From Methylomonas montana (GTDB lineage: Bacteria; Pseudomonadota; Gammaproteobacteria; Methylococcales; Methylomonadaceae), in NCBI RefSeq assembly GCF_030490285.1, contig NZ_CP129884.1, positions 3,472,001 through 3,536,000 on the forward strand: 64,000 bases of DNA. The letters are read 5' to 3'. Under the pieces are notes generated by a model, which worked only from the letters and a program-made list of their open reading frames with translations, was not told the origin of the DNA and searched no databases. A program made the position numbers and the translations under genes. Positions 1 through 6,783 of the stretch are shown piece after piece; position 1 is the first letter of the stretch; each line of letters begins with the position of its first letter.

Positions 1-544
1 AAAACTCATCGATTTCCGTCATGTTCTCCAACTCATCCCTGGGCGCTACTGCCGAGCCGGCGACTAACATCGGCTCTTCGTCGGCCAAATCCTCGACCTC
101 GCCGACGCGCTCCAATGCCGCCACCTCGTCAAATACCTCGGCCGCCGCCAGTTCGACGTCCTCTTGGCGGTTTTCGGCACCAACAATGTCGGCAAACTCG
201 TCGTCAACCGTTTGTCCGGTGCGACGGGGATGGATGGCGATGTCTGTGTCGAAATCGTCGCCAAATTCATCGAAATCATCGGCCAGATTTTGCTTAGCAC
301 TCAGGTCGTCGCCGGCTAGCAAGCTGTCGATGTCGGCAAACTCCTCGAATTCCTGCCGCTCGTCTCGCTCGACGGTTTCGTCGCCAACCAATAGGCGATC
401 GATTGCCTCATCGTCGTCTATCGTGCCGACCGTCTTGCTGGATATATCGTCAATATTGAGCATCGCATCCAAATCGTCAGCGAACGCATCCAAGGTTTTT
501 TTGTTTTTAGCGCCAGTCTTTTTACTACCTGTCGATTCAGCCAT
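1..544 (-). CDS. Acidic hypothetical protein, 3' part outside window
   Basis: Translating the minus strand from the ATG at 544 gives 181 codons with no stop before the window edge, so the C-terminus is missing. The first residues are basic and Lys-rich (MAESTGSKKTGAKNKK). The rest is strongly acidic, with repeated clusters such as DDLDAMLNIDD, EFEEFADID and DDFDEFGDDFD. There is no signal peptide, membrane segment or recognisable catalytic motif, and it looks largely disordered. The long open plus-strand frame over the same bases is a by-product of its GAC/GAA-rich codons. It lies upstream in transcription of whatever is left of the window and 63 bp downstream of the methyltransferase stop. 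Function not recognised. Confidence 0.7.
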   Translation of the reverse strand, partial: MAESTGSKKTGAKNKKTLDAFADDLDAMLNIDDISSKTVGTIDDDEAIDRLLVGDETVERDERQEFEEFADIDSLLAGDDLSAKQNLADDFDEFGDDFDTDIAIHPRRTGQTVDDEFADIVGAENRQEDVELAAAEVFDEVAALERVGEVEDLADEEPMLVAGSAVAPRDELENMTEIDEF

Positions 545-607
545 GTCTTTTCTCACTTAAGCCGCAGATTATTCGGCGAATCCTGATTTGCGAAGCGCCG
601 CCAAGCG

Positions 608-1339
608 TCATTTAACCGCCGTCACCAACGCATTGACCTCCATGCGTTGTTTTAACTCGATTTGCCGGAATCCGGCGTCGGCCAGTTGTCCGAGAGCCGT
701 CGCTTCCCGCATGATATGGTTTTCCGATTCGTCATTGAACAAGTGGATAATCCAATGTTCAAGCAAATCCAGCCGATTGATTTCGGTCAATACCTTAAAA
801 TAACCGCCCACTTCCCGCTGCGTGCTGCGAGTATGCGCGGACATGTCGTCCAAGGCATAACGATCGCCGTTGACGAATTTGCCGCCGGGTTTTAACACCC
901 GATATATTTCGGCATAGACCTGTCGGCGATAATCGTTTTGAAAATTATGCATGGTGTAGGCCGACGCCACCATATCGACGCTATCGTTCGCCAGCGCCCG
1001 CAATGCGCTCAGTGCATCGTCGCCGGAAAAATTTAAGCGGCCCGCCGCTACCCAGTCCTGCAAACTCTGTTTAGCCTGATTCTGCATAGCGGGCTCGTTA
1101 TCGACGCTGAGCAGGCTCAAGTGATCGGCGGCCGACAAAATCGACAAGGTGGTGATGCCGGTACCGCCGCCAAGTTCGACCACCGTTTGCGGACTCTGTT
1201 GTGCTTGGCAATAGGTGCCCACCTCGACGCCAACCAGGCGACTCATTTCCGTCGCCAGCGGGCAAATTAACTTCAACATTTGATATTCCTGGCCGATCAC
1301 GCCGGAGAACATCGCATCGAAGGCCTTATTGGCCATCAT
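608..1339 (-). CDS. Class I SAM-dependent methyltransferase
   Basis: A 243-residue protein with a Rossmann-type methyltransferase core. The SAM-binding glycine motif I is VELGGGTG at residues 54-61, followed by the acidic loop at the end of strand beta-2 (SVDNEP) and the post-motif region around ASAYTMHNF, typical of small-molecule methyltransferases. The substrate cannot be told from sequence. Its ATG overlaps the stop of the upstream DUF1244 gene by 4 bp (ATGA), so the two are translationally coupled. A second Met immediately follows the first, which leaves the exact start open by one codon. Methyltransferase identity is firm, substrate unknown. Confidence 0.85.
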   Translation of the reverse strand: MMANKAFDAMFSGVIGQEYQMLKLICPLATEMSRLVGVEVGTYCQAQQSPQTVVELGGGTGITTLSILSAADHLSLLSVDNEPAMQNQAKQSLQDWVAAGRLNFSGDDALSALRALANDSVDMVASAYTMHNFQNDYRRQVYAEIYRVLKPGGKFVNGDRYALDDMSAHTRSTQREVGGYFKVLTEINRLDLLEHWIIHLFNDESENHIMREATALGQLADAGFRQIELKQRMEVNALVTAVK

Positions 1340-1641
1340 GACTGTCCTTTTAACTTTTGTTTGGCGTCGTAAGCGGCCAGTTGTTCGGGGGTGGCTTCGC
1401 GTTGGTATTTAGCCTTCCATTCACTATAAGGCATACCGTAAACAATTTCCCGCGCTTGCTCGTAATCGATCTCAACGCCGCGCTCGGTTGCCGCGGCCGC
1501 ATACCATTTCGCTAGACAATTCCGGCAAAAATCGGCGAGCACCATCAGTTCGATATTTTGTACTTCGGTATGCTGTTGCAAATGGGCTAGCAGTTGTCTG
1601 AAAGCTGCGGCTTCCAATTCGATATGATCGGTTTGAACCAT
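1336..1641 (-). CDS. DUF1244 family protein
   Basis: The frame is open from 1707, but the start is set at 1641 because a near-perfect AGGAGG lies six bases before that ATG. This gives a 101-residue protein (starting MVQTDHIELEA), the usual length of the DUF1244 family. The region around NIELMVLADFCRNCLAKWY and the later YGMPYSEWK are the family's conserved blocks, with a Cys-x2-Cys pair. Members are small cytosolic proteins with no established biochemical role. It overlaps the downstream methyltransferase by 4 bp, so the two probably act or are at least expressed together. Divergent from the 1754 gene. Confidence 0.8.
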   Translation of the reverse strand: MVQTDHIELEAAAFRQLLAHLQQHTEVQNIELMVLADFCRNCLAKWYAAAATERGVEIDYEQAREIVYGMPYSEWKAKYQREATPEQLAAYDAKQKLKGQS

Positions 1642-1753
1642 GAAATCCTCCTTTAAAACCGGCATTTTAGCAGCAAAGCCGCTCGGCTCATGTACAATTG
1701 CGAACAAAGATTCTACAATGAAGTATCGTTACTCAGGCTTTTAACGTCGCTCC

Positions 1754-2083
1754 GTGAACACCATACACAGTTCATCTCTCGCTTTCTATCCGGTCGGTTA
1801 TACCCAGCCCCAAGCTGGACGACTGGAAAATAATCGTGAACAAAAGCCAAGCCCTGATAGCAACGCCATCGGTGGAAACCAGCACAATCTGGACTTACCG
1901 AAGCCCTCGTCAACCGCGCAAATCAAGGCAGCCTTGGCTGAGAACGGTTTGACAGTCAATAATAACGACCAGCCAACCAATTCGCGCACCTTGAAAGCAT
2001 TGAACGCTTATACAGAAAACCGCAATCAACCCGCACAGCTTCGAGTCGCCGAAATTATTTCCGGTATCGATTTTTACGCCTAA
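1754..2083 (+). CDS. Small hypothetical protein (GTG start)
   Basis: A 109-residue ORF beginning with GTG. It is polar and Asn/Gln/Pro-rich, without a signal peptide or membrane segment. The N-terminal half looks disordered. A possible helical part is AQIKAALAENGLTV and the stretch from TLKALNAYTEN to the end (VAEIISGIDFYA). It loosely resembles short regulatory or anti-sigma-like proteins, but I see no motif that would justify that call. It sits 28 bp before yciB, in the same direction, so it may be the first gene of that operon. No recognised family. The start codon is the only in-frame one with adequate length. Confidence 0.5.
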   Translation: MNTIHSSSLAFYPVGYTQPQAGRLENNREQKPSPDSNAIGGNQHNLDLPKPSSTAQIKAALAENGLTVNNNDQPTNSRTLKALNAYTENRNQPAQLRVAEIISGIDFYA

Positions 2084-2111
2084 CCATCCCGCCCATTTTT
2101 AACCGTCAATC

Positions 2112-2654
2112 ATGAAACCGCTTTTAGAGTTTTTCCCTATCGTTCTGTTCTTTGTCGCCTTTAAACTGTACGACATTTACATCGCCACCGGCGTGGTGAT
2201 CGCGGCAACTATCGTCCAGGTGATTACCTACTGGCTGGTATACCGCAAAGTCGAGACCATGCAGTGGATCACTCTAGGCTTGATTCTGGTGATGGGCGGC
2301 GCCACGCTATATTTACAGGACGAGCAATTCATTAAATGGAAATTAACCATCATAGAATGGTTATTCGGCGGCGCCTTTTTGGTCAGTCAGTTTATCGGCA
2401 AGAAAACCTTTATCGAACGGATGATGGGCGCGAATCTGGAGTTGCCGGACCGGATATGGAAGCGTCTGAATTTAAGTTGGTCTTTGTTTTTTATCGGGAT
2501 CGGCTTTCTTAATCTATACGTGATGTCGAACTACAGCACCGACGATTGGGTCAGTTTCAAAACCTTCGGCGTCCCTGGTTTGATGATCATCTTCATTGCC
2601 GTGCAGATGATCTTCTTATATAAATACGTGCCGGCGCCGGAGGCGAAAGAATAA
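2112..2654 (+). CDS. yciB: YciB/septation protein A-like inner membrane protein
   Basis: A 180-residue, very hydrophobic protein starting [14 protein letters not shown]. It has about five transmembrane segments and the family-typical blocks [11 protein letters not shown] and [19 protein letters not shown]. YciB (intracellular septation protein A, IspZ) is an inner-membrane protein linked to cell-envelope and septum synthesis in enterobacteria, and its length matches the family. The stop overlaps the ATG of yciI by one base (TAATG), so the yciB-yciI-bolA genes are coupled. This gene order is common in gammaproteobacteria. Confidence 0.92.
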   Translation: MKPLLEFFPIVLFFVAFKLYDIYIATGVVIAATIVQVITYWLVYRKVETMQWITLGLILVMGGATLYLQDEQFIKWKLTIIEWLFGGAFLVSQFIGKKTFIERMMGANLELPDRIWKRLNLSWSLFFIGIGFLNLYVMSNYSTDDWVSFKTFGVPGLMIIFIAVQMIFLYKYVPAPEAKE

Positions 2655-2956
2655 TGCTGTATGCCATTATTGCGGAAGATGTCGCCGATAGCTTGAGTAA
2701 ACGACAAGCTGTCCGTCCGCAGCATCTGCAACGCTTGGAATATCTGCAAAACCAGGGCCGTTTGGTATTGGCCGGCCCACATCCGGCTATCGACAGCGAC
2801 AACCCCGGCGATGCCGGTTTTACCGGCAGCCTGATCGTTGCCGAGTTTACCGACTTGCAGGATGCACAAAACTGGGCAAACGCCGACCCGTATCTCGCCG
2901 CCGGCGTTTATGCCAGCGTTATTGTTAAACCTTTTAAACAAGTATTTCCCCAATGA
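2654..2956 (+). CDS. yciI: YciI family protein
   Basis: A 100-residue ferredoxin-like-fold protein of the YciI/YCII family. The recognisable parts are the N-terminal strand MLYAIIAED, the conserved [12 protein letters not shown] helix with its His, the GPHPA turn, and the DPYLAAGVY segment near the end. The His and Asp in these blocks are the putative active-site residues of the family, whose reaction is mostly unknown. It starts at the last base of the yciB stop and ends in an ATGA overlap with bolA, indicating co-translation. Confidence 0.92.
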   Translation: MLYAIIAEDVADSLSKRQAVRPQHLQRLEYLQNQGRLVLAGPHPAIDSDNPGDAGFTGSLIVAEFTDLQDAQNWANADPYLAAGVYASVIVKPFKQVFPQ

Positions 2957-3216
2957 CAGCCGACCATATCAGACAGAAGCTGGAAGAAGCTTTTAAGCCA
3001 GAATTAATCGAAATCATCGATCATAGCGCCGCTCACGCCGGACATGCCGGCAATAAGGGCGGCGGCCATTACCATGTCACTCTCGTATCCGCTCAATTTG
3101 AAGGCAAATCGCTGGTGCAAAGGCATCAGCTGGTTTACCAAGCTCTGGGCGACATGATGAAGGATGAAATCCATGCCCTCGGCATTAACGCTTTAACCCC
3201 CTCTGAAAACAGCTAA
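2953..3216 (+). CDS. BolA family protein
   Basis: An 87-residue BolA/IbaG-type protein with the compact BolA fold. It has the helix [19 protein letters not shown], the conserved glycine/His region [17 protein letters not shown], and the [13 protein letters not shown] helix followed by IHALGI. BolA proteins bind [2Fe-2S] clusters together with monothiol glutaredoxins and take part in Fe-S trafficking or stress regulation. The conserved His residues are present. It is the third gene of a tightly coupled set, 4-bp overlap upstream and 14 bp before the lipoprotein gene. Whether it is the BolA or IbaG branch cannot be decided by eye. Confidence 0.9.
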   Translation: MTADHIRQKLEEAFKPELIEIIDHSAAHAGHAGNKGGGHYHVTLVSAQFEGKSLVQRHQLVYQALGDMMKDEIHALGINALTPSENS

Positions 3217-3230
3217 AGGAAATTCTTGAT

Positions 3231-4211
3231 ATGAAATTGAAACTTATCCCCCTGATACTGGCCAGCACCGCCCTGTTACCAGGCTGCTTCGAAGAAAAAG
3301 CTAAAGACACTGCTGCCCCAGCGGCACCGGTTGTCACTAAAGAGGACGCGGTTGCCTCGGTTAACGGTACTTATATCAGCAAAAAAACTCTGGAAACCCT
3401 GGAAAAAGAAATTGCCGAACGCAGCCAGGGCCAGACGTTTCCTAAAGAGCAATTATTGGAAGAGCTGATTCAACGCGAATTGTTGATTCAACAAGCCGTA
3501 CAAAAGCAATTGGATAAAGCCCCGGAAGTCATCGAGCGTATGGCTACCGTTAGAAATTCCTTGTTATCGCAAGCCGCTCTGCAAGATTATCTGAAAACCA
3601 ACCCGGTCACCGACGAAGAAATCAAAGCGGAATACGACTCTAAAATGGCTAATATGGGCAGCGAATACAAAGCCCGTCATATCTTGGTAAAAACCGAAGA
3701 CGAAGCGAAAAAACTGATCGCGGAACTGGAAAAAGGCGGCGACTTTACTGCGCTGGCTAAGAAACATTCCATCGACCCGATGGGCTCGGAAGGCGGCGAT
3801 TTAGGTTGGTTTACCGCCGACCGCATGGTCCCGCCTTTCTCCGAAGCGGTTGTTGCGCTGGAAAACGGCAAATTCAGCAAACAACCGGTGCAAACTCAGT
3901 TCGGCTGGCACGTGATTTTGCGTGAAGAATCCAGAGCATTGACCCCACCGCCGTTCGACGCGGTGAAGGAACAAATTCGGCCGATGCTGCAGCGTCAGAA
4001 AGCACAGGCCATGATCGAAAATCTGCGTAAAAACGCTAAAGTCGAAGTGCTGTTGCCGCCCACACCGCCAAAAGCGGAAGAAGCCCAACCAGCCGCTCCG
4101 GCAGAACCGGCCGCGCCAGCGCCTGCTGCTGAACAGGCACCTGCTGAACCAGCCGCCGCAGCACCAACCACCGAAGCCAAACCCGCCGAACCGGCAAGCA
4201 CAGCGAAGTAA
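3231..4211 (+). CDS. Parvulin-type peptidylprolyl isomerase lipoprotein
   Basis: A 326-residue envelope chaperone. A lipoprotein signal with lipobox LLPGC (Cys19) is followed by a SurA/PrsA-like N-terminal helical domain (ASVNGTYISKKTLETL). A PpiC rotamase domain occupies about residues 140-235 (EYKARHILVKTED ... GGDLGWF ... FGWHVILR). The last ~50 residues are an Ala/Pro/Glu low-complexity tail that may span the periplasm or wall. It should be anchored in a membrane facing the periplasm and assist folding of secreted or outer-membrane proteins. A good terminator follows immediately, so it closes the yciB-yciI-bolA unit. Confidence 0.9.
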   Translation: MKLKLIPLILASTALLPGCFEEKAKDTAAPAAPVVTKEDAVASVNGTYISKKTLETLEKEIAERSQGQTFPKEQLLEELIQRELLIQQAVQKQLDKAPEVIERMATVRNSLLSQAALQDYLKTNPVTDEEIKAEYDSKMANMGSEYKARHILVKTEDEAKKLIAELEKGGDFTALAKKHSIDPMGSEGGDLGWFTADRMVPPFSEAVVALENGKFSKQPVQTQFGWHVILREESRALTPPPFDAVKEQIRPMLQRQKAQAMIENLRKNAKVEVLLPPTPPKAEEAQPAAPAEPAAPAPAAEQAPAEPAAAAPTTEAKPAEPASTAK

Positions 4212-4224
4212 TCCTTCCTAAAAA

Positions 4225-4247
4225 ACAGGGCGGTATATCCGCCCTGT
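4225..4247 (+). terminator. Hairpin terminator after the parvulin gene
   Basis: A perfect 9-bp stem (ACAGGGCGG / CCGCCCTGT) with a 5-base loop begins 14 bases after the stop. It is preceded by an A-run and followed by CTTGTATTT. It can act for the plus-strand operon, and the A-run may help from the other side for bfd. Confidence 0.75.
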
Positions 4248-4310
4248 CTTGTATTTAAACCCGCGCATCATTGGCGACCGAATCTGATTCGGCCGCACAA
4301 CATACCGCAA

Positions 4311-4502
4311 TTAAGCCGCCTGCGCTCGCATCGGCTGATTTTGCAGATTCTCGTCCAGCATGGCTTTGATGCTGGCCGTGCATTTTCCGCACACGCCGCC
4401 CGCCCCCGTGCATTGCATCAACTGCCTACGACTACACACACCCTGATTGATTGCTTGAGTTACCTGCTTATCGGTGATCGCTTTACACACACAAACGTAC
4501 AT
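4311..4502 (-). CDS. bfd: Bacterioferritin-associated ferredoxin (first copy)
   Basis: A 63-residue [2Fe-2S] protein with the Bfd cysteine pattern: Cys4 and Cys6 in [11 protein letters not shown], and Cys38 and Cys41 in VCGKC. Bfd reduces the haem of bacterioferritin so that stored iron can be released. It is monocistronic here and is preceded by a Fur-like operator, fitting iron-starvation induction. A second bfd lies at 39419-39640 next to bfr. The two differ in their C-terminal tails, so they are separate paralogues and not a recent duplication. Confidence 0.93.
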   Translation of the reverse strand: MYVCVCKAITDKQVTQAINQGVCSRRQLMQCTGAGGVCGKCTASIKAMLDENLQNQPMRAQAA

Positions 4503-4531
4503 AATGCCCTCTCAAAATCCAAGTTCGGATT

Positions 4532-4550
4532 AATGATAACAATTATCATT
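4532..4550 (-). promoter_or_regulatory. Fur-box-like operator upstream of bfd
   Basis: A 19-bp dyad, AATGATAACAATTATCATT, with 7-bp perfect arms around a 5-base centre. It closely matches the classical GATAATGATAATCATTATC Fur consensus. It lies 30 bp before the bfd ATG, where it would overlap a promoter. The match is seen in the sequence; Fur control is inferred from the known regulation of bfd genes. Confidence 0.8.
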
Positions 4551-4739
4551 TAAAAGTAAAGTGTCCCACTTCGCTTTTTTTGCAGGCTCGAACTTCCCAA
4601 TGCACAGATAGTCGAATAACGTAATTTCTCAGTTTTGCTGAGGAAATACGCGGGATTGAGGCATGAACCCGAATTGCAAACCCGGGTTTGTTCATGATTA
4701 AATACGTCGATAACCTTTCCGTTATTTATCACAGAGCCG

Positions 4740-5219
4740 ATGATGCAAGACTATCAAACCCAAAAACCCATAGTGTTGGAGATACTGAACACTCATCAAG
4801 CGATGCCGGGTAACCTGTTGCCAATTTTGCATGGCATTCAGGATACACTGGGCTACATCCCGCCCGCAGCTGTCGCGGACATTGCCAAATCGCTCAATCT
4901 TTCCCACGCAGAAGTACATGGGGTTATTAGTTTCTATCATTATTTTCGGGACACTCCACCCGGCAAACATACCGTCAGAATTTGTCGGGCCGAATCGTGC
5001 CAGGCCATGAACGGAAAGTCTTTAGAAAATCATGCAAAAAATAAGCTTGGCATCGACTTTCATGAAACCACGGCCGACGGCTCCTTTTCACTGGAACCTG
5101 TTTATTGCCTGGGAAACTGCGCTTGCTCACCATCGATTACTGTAGACGACGAGGTGTTTGGCCGCGTCACTCCGGAAAAATTCGATCGACTGCTAGCCTC
5201 ATTTAAAGGTACCGAATAA
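4740..5219 (+). CDS. fdsG: NAD-dependent formate dehydrogenase gamma subunit
   Basis: A 159-residue NuoE-like subunit binding one [2Fe-2S] cluster through Cys82, Cys87, Cys123 and Cys127 (CRAESC ... CLGNC). It is the first gene of the soluble molybdenum formate dehydrogenase operon, which oxidises formate to CO2 and reduces NAD+, the final energy-yielding step of methanol and formaldehyde oxidation in methylotrophs. The block GYIPPAAVADIAKSLN with HGVISFYHYF is typical of NuoE/HoxE/FdsG. Two adjacent ATGs open the frame; the first is used. Its stop overlaps the start of fdsB by one base. Confidence 0.95.
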   Translation: MMQDYQTQKPIVLEILNTHQAMPGNLLPILHGIQDTLGYIPPAAVADIAKSLNLSHAEVHGVISFYHYFRDTPPGKHTVRICRAESCQAMNGKSLENHAKNKLGIDFHETTADGSFSLEPVYCLGNCACSPSITVDDEVFGRVTPEKFDRLLASFKGTE

Positions 5220-6763
5220 TGACCCGCGTATTTATTTCCCGCGACTCCACCGCGCTTTCTCTCGGCGCGGAGCAAGTAAGCAAAGCACTCAAGCAGCAAA
5301 CCGCCGACATAGACAAAAATGTCGAAATTGTCCGTAACGGCTCACGCGGACTATTCTGGCTAGAACCACTCATCGAAGTTGAAACCAGTCAAGGTCGAGT
5401 AGCTTATGGCCCGGTTCAAGTAGAAGATGTTGCGTCTTTACTCGACGCCGGCCTGCTGGAAGGCAAGCAACACCCGCTCTATTTGGGTAACATCGAAGAT
5501 TTACCGTATTTCAAAAACCAGAACCGCTTAACCTTTGCTCGTGTCGGCCTGACCGACCCAGTCAACATTGATGACTATCTGGCTCACGACGGCTATCGCG
5601 GCCTGAAAAATGCCTTAGGCTTACAACCCGCTGAAATCGTCAAGCACGTTACCGACTCGGGCCTGCGCGGTCGCGGCGGCGCGGCATTCCCAACCGGCAT
5701 CAAATGGAACACCGTGTTGAATGCACCGGCCGAACAAAAATACATCGTCTGCAACGCCGACGAAGGCGACTCCGGCACGTTCTCTGACCGGATGATCATG
5801 GAAGGCGACCCCTTCGTTTTGATCGAAGGCATGACCATCGCCGGTCTGGCGGTCGGTGCGACTCAAGGTTACATCTATCTGCGCGTCGAATATCCGCATG
5901 CCAAGGTAGCATTGAATCAAGCCATTGAAGCGGCCTACAAAAATGGTTATTTGGGCGAAGACATTCAAGGCAGCGGCAAGACCTTCCACCTGGAAGTGCG
6001 CAGTGGCGCCGGCGCTTACATTTGCGGCGAAGAAACCTCACTTCTGGAAAGTCTGGAAGGTAAACGCGGTTTAGTGCGCTTCAAGCCGCCGCTTCCCGCT
6101 ATCGTCGGTCTGTTCGGCAAGCCCACCATCGTCAACAATGTCATTTCACTGGCCTCAATTCCGGTGATTCTGGACAAAGGCGGCGAATATTATAAAAACT
6201 ACGGGATGGGCCGTTCGCGCGGCACCCTGCCCTTGCAACTGGCCGGCAACATTAAACATCCGGGATTGTTTGAAGCGGCTTTCGGCATGACCTTACGCGA
6301 ATTGCTTTACGATTACGGTGGCGGCACTGCCAGTGGCAGACCGATACGCGCCGTGCAGGTCGGCGGTCCCTTGGGCGCTTATCTACACGAAGGCCAGTTC
6401 GATACCCCGCTCGATTACGAAGCCTTCGCGGCTATATCGGCGGTATTGGGCCACGGCGGCATCGTCGTGCATGACGAAACCGTCAATATGGCCGACATGG
6501 CCCGTTATGCGATGGAATTTTGCGTGGAAGAATCCTGCGGCAAATGCACACCTTGCCGGATCGGATCGACGCGCGGCGTTGAAGTAATTGACCGCATCGT
6601 CGACGGCGTGCAAAAGGATAAAAATACCGTGTTGTTGCGCGATTTGTGTGACACCATGACCTACGGATCTTTGTGTGCGATGGGCGGCATGACACCTTTT
6701 CCGGTGTTGAGCGCGCTGAATCATTTCCCTGAAGACTTTGGCCTCGAAGCCGCCAAAGCCTGA
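5219..6763 (+). CDS. fdsB: NAD-dependent formate dehydrogenase beta subunit (diaphorase)
   Basis: A 514-residue NuoF-like subunit that carries FMN, the NAD+ site and a [4Fe-4S] cluster. The glycine-rich NAD/FMN segments are visible at about residue 150 (RGRGGAAFPTGIKW), at about 180 (NADEGDSGTFSDR) and in the GAYICGEETSLLESLEG region. Cluster ligands are C440-x2-C443-x2-C446 (SCGKCTPC) plus a later Cys near residue 487. The ~110-residue N-terminal extension is the thioredoxin-like region seen in FdsB and HoxF proteins. It takes electrons from FdsA through FdsG and hands them to NAD+. Coupled to fdsG by a 1-bp overlap. Confidence 0.96.
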   Translation: MTRVFISRDSTALSLGAEQVSKALKQQTADIDKNVEIVRNGSRGLFWLEPLIEVETSQGRVAYGPVQVEDVASLLDAGLLEGKQHPLYLGNIEDLPYFKNQNRLTFARVGLTDPVNIDDYLAHDGYRGLKNALGLQPAEIVKHVTDSGLRGRGGAAFPTGIKWNTVLNAPAEQKYIVCNADEGDSGTFSDRMIMEGDPFVLIEGMTIAGLAVGATQGYIYLRVEYPHAKVALNQAIEAAYKNGYLGEDIQGSGKTFHLEVRSGAGAYICGEETSLLESLEGKRGLVRFKPPLPAIVGLFGKPTIVNNVISLASIPVILDKGGEYYKNYGMGRSRGTLPLQLAGNIKHPGLFEAAFGMTLRELLYDYGGGTASGRPIRAVQVGGPLGAYLHEGQFDTPLDYEAFAAISAVLGHGGIVVHDETVNMADMARYAMEFCVEESCGKCTPCRIGSTRGVEVIDRIVDGVQKDKNTVLLRDLCDTMTYGSLCAMGGMTPFPVLSALNHFPEDFGLEAAKA

Positions 6764-6783
6764 TCGATTACCAGGAGATTAAT

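Noticed and set aside
21..560. Long plus-strand frame (Ser-rich, 179 residues)
   Set aside because: It is the antisense of the acidic minus-strand protein that starts at 544. Its Ser-rich composition is what GAC/GAA-rich codons give in the opposite strand, and it has no ribosome site.
1642..1707. N-terminal extension of the DUF1244 protein
   Set aside because: A near-perfect ribosome site directly precedes the internal ATG at 1641 and the shorter form has the family length.
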